A DNA stretch of 8,038 nt, from contig JAHZFC010000005.1 in NCBI GenBank assembly GCA_019421525.1, forward strand, positions 4,762 to 12,799, read 5' to 3'. The notes below the pieces were generated by a model. That model did not search any database, was not told the origin of the DNA, and saw nothing but the letters and a program-made list of their open reading frames with translations. The stretch's first letter is position 1, and every line of letters begins with the position of its first letter. Below are positions 5,674 through 8,038 of this stretch, in pieces. Position numbers and translations under genes: made by a program. The stretch comes from Clostridiales bacterium (GTDB taxonomy: Bacteria; Bacillota; Clostridia; Oscillospirales; Oscillospiraceae).

Positions 5674-6594
5674 TCAGTCCACTTCGACCTGGCCGCCCCT
5701 GGCAATGAGAAATTCCAACACCTTTTCTACCGCCGGGTCCGCGGTGCTCCGGGCGACCCAGCCCATCTGACAGCGGTGTTCCAGCTCCGCCACCTCTATC
5801 GGCACCAAAGGCTGACGGAACAACTGGTTCCCGTGGACCAGAGAGTGCCGGGGGATGACGGCCACTGCGTCCTCCTGATACATGAAGCTGCGCAGGGCGC
5901 ACACGTCGCTGATGTAAAAGACCCGTCCCCGCTTCTGTTCGCTCTGATAGAATTCGAACAGGCTGCGGTTCACTGTGCGGTCAGGAGTGACATAAGGATA
6001 GTCCAGCAGATCGCTCATGTGCAGATCCCGGCGCCCGGCCAGGGGATGGCCCTCACGGACAGTGGCATACATGGTGTCTTCAAACAGTTCGCCGTAGCAG
6101 AGCTGTTTCCTCTCCACCTTCTTCTTCAAGTAGAACTGGTCGATATCGTCCATGTGGATCACGCCGAGGTGGAACGCTCCATCGTACACCATCTGGATCG
6201 TGGCTGCGGAGTCTGAGGACACCAGATGCAGTTCTATCCCGGGATGCTCCTCGCCGATCCGGCGCAGCACATCCAGCCCCACTGACTTGCAATAGGGCGG
6301 CGTGCACGCCAGCATCACCTCTCCGGACAACCCCTGACTGCCGCCGGCATTTCCCCGGCGGATATCCTCCGCCAGGTCGAGCATCTGCCCCGCCTTTTCC
6401 ACGACCAGTTCGCCCTGCTGCGTAAACGAGATACCGCGGTTGCTGCGGATGATCAGGGGATAGTTCAGCTCCCGTTCCAGGTCTTTGATGGCGATGCTGA
6501 TGGTGGGCTGAGCCACGAACAGATGCTCTGCAGCGGCAGAGACTGAACCATATTTTTTGAGCGCTAACAGATATTCCAGCTGTATGAGGCGCAT
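5674..6594 (-). CDS. LysR-type transcriptional regulator, divergent from the second permease
   Basis: This LysR-family regulator has 306 aa from the chosen start. Residues 1-60 are the winged helix-turn-helix (MRLIQLEYLLALKKYGS; recognition region 18-37, with VAQPTIS), and about 90-300 are the effector-binding domain. Start choice is not certain. The ATG at 6594 gives the usual family N-terminus and has GGGGGAG (complement of 6603-6609) 8 nt upstream; a GTG at 6603 would add three residues and has AAGGA (complement of 6611-6615) 7 nt upstream. The gene faces away from a DASS-like permease across a 237-bp region containing promoters and a dyad, the classic layout of a LysR regulator and its target. 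The two LysR proteins in the window share only family-level features, chiefly in the DNA-binding domain, so they probably sense different ligands. Confidence 0.93.
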   Translation of the reverse strand: MRLIQLEYLLALKKYGSVSAAAEHLFVAQPTISIAIKDLERELNYPLIIRSNRGISFTQQGELVVEKAGQMLDLAEDIRRGNAGGSQGLSGEVMLACTPPYCKSVGLDVLRRIGEEHPGIELHLVSSDSAATIQMVYDGAFHLGVIHMDDIDQFYLKKKVERKQLCYGELFEDTMYATVREGHPLAGRRDLHMSDLLDYPYVTPDRTVNRSLFEFYQSEQKRGRVFYISDVCALRSFMYQEDAVAVIPRHSLVHGNQLFRQPLVPIEVAELEHRCQMGWVARSTADPAVEKVLEFLIARGGQVEVD

Positions 6595-6644
6595 CGCGGT
6601 CACTCCCCCGTCCTTGATGTCATGGTCCGATCCGCTTTAAGGTG

Positions 6645-6673
6645 ATTATACCAGAGTCCTGTGGAAAATGGAA
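6645..6673 (-). promoter_or_regulatory. Candidate extended -10 promoter of the second lysR gene
   Basis: On the minus strand, TGGTATAAT (6653-6645) is a perfect extended -10. The matching -35 position (TTCCAT, 6673-6668, 17-bp spacer) is poor, which extended -10 promoters tolerate. The start would be near 6638, about 44 nt before the ATG at 6594. Confidence 0.6.
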
Positions 6674-6700
6674 CCTGTTCTCCCTGTGTTTTTTGTCAAT

Positions 6701-6723
6701 ATAGCCAAAAGCAATGGCGTTAT
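6701..6723. promoter_or_regulatory. Dyad with LysR-site features between the divergent genes
   Basis: An imperfect dyad has ATA-GCCA (6701-6707) facing TGGC (6715-6718) and TAT (6721-6723), with TATAGC directly repeated at 6700-6705 and 6721-6726 (21 bp, two helical turns). Its centre near 6712 is about -61 from the expected permease start near 6773. LysR proteins typically place their recognition site around -65, so binding by the adjacent regulator is a reasonable inference. Confidence 0.45.
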
Positions 6724-6736
6724 AGCGAGCTTTTAC

Positions 6737-6766
6737 TGTACATATCCCGATTTATTCTGATACAAT
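6737..6766 (+). promoter_or_regulatory. Candidate extended -10 promoter of the second permease gene
   Basis: TGATACAAT (6758-6766) is an extended -10 with TACAAT. TGTACA at 6737-6742, itself a palindrome, is an acceptable -35 at 18 bp (4 of 6 matches). The start would lie near 6773, giving a leader of about 59 nt. The long spacer and weak -35 fit an activated promoter. Confidence 0.5.
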
Positions 6767-6777
6767 AAGATCAACAT

Positions 6778-6787
6778 CCTAGCTAGG
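6778..6787. promoter_or_regulatory. Palindrome CCTAGCTAGG just downstream of the expected permease start
   Basis: This perfect 10-bp palindrome lies about 5-15 nt into the predicted permease transcript. It contains two overlapping copies of CTAG, a tetramer usually avoided in bacterial genomes except where it is functional. It could be part of an operator or a small leader hairpin. It is too short to name a binding protein. Confidence 0.3.
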
Positions 6788-6831
6788 TGATCGGCAAAAA
6801 CTCCACAAATCATCAGAGAGGGGTCTTGTTT

Positions 6832-8038
6832 ATGGAAAAGCCGTATTCCCGACCGTCACCGCTGACAAAAAAGCAGATCATTTGGCTCCTGGTCTCGATC
6901 GCGGTCTATATCGTCCTCCGGGTCATCCCCATTGCCGGGCTGAGCGTAGAGGGACAAAAGGCCTTGGCGATCCTGGGATGGGTCATCGTTGCGCTGATCT
7001 CCAATTGCCTGCCATCGGCACTGATCAGTATGATATTCGCGGCCCTGATCATCCTCACCGGGGTATTGACCCAAAACGAATTTCTCCAGGCATTCGGTAC
7101 ATCCCCCTTCTTCGTGGTCCTTGGCTTGGGAGCTGTGGGGATGGGCATGACCCGGACCAAGATCGGTCCCCGGATGGCCTATTTCCTGATGAAGTATATG
7201 GGACGTACGCCCCAGCTGCTGGTATTGGCTATCATGATCGTCGGCTTTGTCATCGTGGCTCTGATCGTGAATATCCCCGCGCTTCTGGCCGTCTGCCCTG
7301 TGATCCTCAGTGTGCTCAAGGAATTGGGAGAAGAGCCGGGGAAGAGCAATATGGGCAAAGCTATGTTCCTTGGGTTGGTCTGGTCGGGTGCCGGCGGCGG
7401 TCTGGCATTCATCTCATCCTCGGCCACGGCTGCAGCGGCCGCTGAGGCTATCGATCAGGTCAGCAACGGTACCGCAGCGGTCTCCTATGGCCAGTGGGCA
7501 ATGTTCGGCGTGCCCATCGGGCTGATCATGATCGTGCCGGCCTGGATCTTCCTGTGCAAATGGTTCAAGATCGGTAAGACCGGAAAGGTGCTCCCCCGGG
7601 AAGTGGTGGACCAGCGGCTGAAGGAACTGGGTAAGATAGACGCTGAGGAGGTCCGTTACATCGTCATCTTGGTGACCATGATCTTGTTCTTCTGGGTCGG
7701 TGATATGCTGTGGGGCATCAAGCCCGCCACTGTGGCTATCGTCTACATGGGGATCATGATCATGCCAAAGATCGGCCTGATCACCTTCCAGGACATCCAG
7801 GCCAACACCAACTGGGACATGTGCATCCAAATGGCATTCTTCATGGGCTTTGCCGGTGCCATCACCAGCACCGGGCTCGGGGACTGGCTGGCCAGCACGT
7901 TGTTTGGCTGGTTCCAGACCGATAACCTGTTCCTGCTGATGCTGATCACCATCCTGATCGCCCACATCGGCAACATCATCGTCCCCGGCGCGGGCGCCGC
8001 AGTCATGCTCATCCCCAGCGTCTGGGCTATCTCGGTGG
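6832..8038 (+). CDS. SLC13/DASS-like permease, cut off by the window edge
   Basis: An open frame runs from the ATG at 6832 to the last base with no stop, giving 402 visible codons. DASS members are usually about 450-500 aa, so the last segments are probably missing because of the window edge, not mutation. The start follows GAGAGGGG (6816-6823) by 8 nt. The protein has a short basic N-terminus (residues 1-15) and then repeated hydrophobic segments, with the DASS-like order of helices. The first-half motif region reads SSSAT (195-199) in a Gly/Ala-rich stretch; the second half has a NWDMCIQMAFFMGFAG segment and HIGNIIVPGAG (378-388) where the second SNT motif is expected. It probably imports an organic anion; the substrate is unknown. 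It is only distantly similar to the permease at 1703-3133, so a recent duplication is unlikely. The divergent LysR gene probably regulates it. Confidence 0.85.
   Translation, partial: MEKPYSRPSPLTKKQIIWLLVSIAVYIVLRVIPIAGLSVEGQKALAILGWVIVALISNCLPSALISMIFAALIILTGVLTQNEFLQAFGTSPFFVVLGLGAVGMGMTRTKIGPRMAYFLMKYMGRTPQLLVLAIMIVGFVIVALIVNIPALLAVCPVILSVLKELGEEPGKSNMGKAMFLGLVWSGAGGGLAFISSSATAAAAAEAIDQVSNGTAAVSYGQWAMFGVPIGLIMIVPAWIFLCKWFKIGKTGKVLPREVVDQRLKELGKIDAEEVRYIVILVTMILFFWVGDMLWGIKPATVAIVYMGIMIMPKIGLITFQDIQANTNWDMCIQMAFFMGFAGAITSTGLGDWLASTLFGWFQTDNLFLLMLITILIAHIGNIIVPGAGAAVMLIPSVWAISV

Noticed and set aside
4781..5902. Minus-strand open frame of 373 codons opposite the exporter
   Set aside because: It runs through the 18-bp terminator hairpin and into the lysR gene in another frame; its His/Gln/Gly-rich translation is typical of an antisense shadow of a membrane protein gene.

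Overview
The window is about 8 kb of GC-rich bacterial DNA. It has strong AGGAGG-type ribosome binding sites, compact genes and sigma-70-like promoters. This fits a GC-rich Clostridia/Oscillospiraceae-type gut Firmicute (Flavonifractor or Lawsonibacter-like). That placement is an inference from base composition, Shine-Dalgarno strength and gene content; no marker gene is present.

Layout, left to right. Positions 1-429 hold no convincing gene. They carry a cluster of hairpins, including a 15-bp stem at 70-104 and two units bounded by GTGTTTTC/GAAAACAG inverted ends. A LysR-type regulator (430-1353, minus) is transcribed divergently from a two-gene operon: an SLC13/DASS-like permease (1703-3133) and, 17 bp later, a type I sulfatase (3151-4665). 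A 14-bp-stem hairpin closes the operon. A TauE/SafE-family anion exporter (4769-5554) follows behind its own candidate extended -10 promoter. An 18-bp-stem hairpin (5612-5650) separates it from a convergent second LysR-type regulator (5674-6594, minus). That regulator is divergent from a second SLC13/DASS-like permease (6832 to the window edge, cut off by the window with 402 codons visible). The intergenic region between these two has back-to-back extended -10 promoters and a dyad at about -61, the usual place for a LysR activator site.

How the genes may work together. The sulfatase has the complete CxPxR formylglycine motif and the metal and active-site residues but no signal peptide, so it should act in the cytoplasm. 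With a permease translated just upstream and a TauE/SafE exporter just downstream, the simplest reading is a three-step cassette: import a small organic sulfate ester, hydrolyse it inside the cell, and export the sulfate or another sulfur oxyanion. The first LysR protein probably senses the substrate or product. The second LysR/permease pair is a parallel module whose link to sulfur metabolism is unproven, because the genes downstream of the permease lie outside the window. The substrate cannot be read from the sequence.
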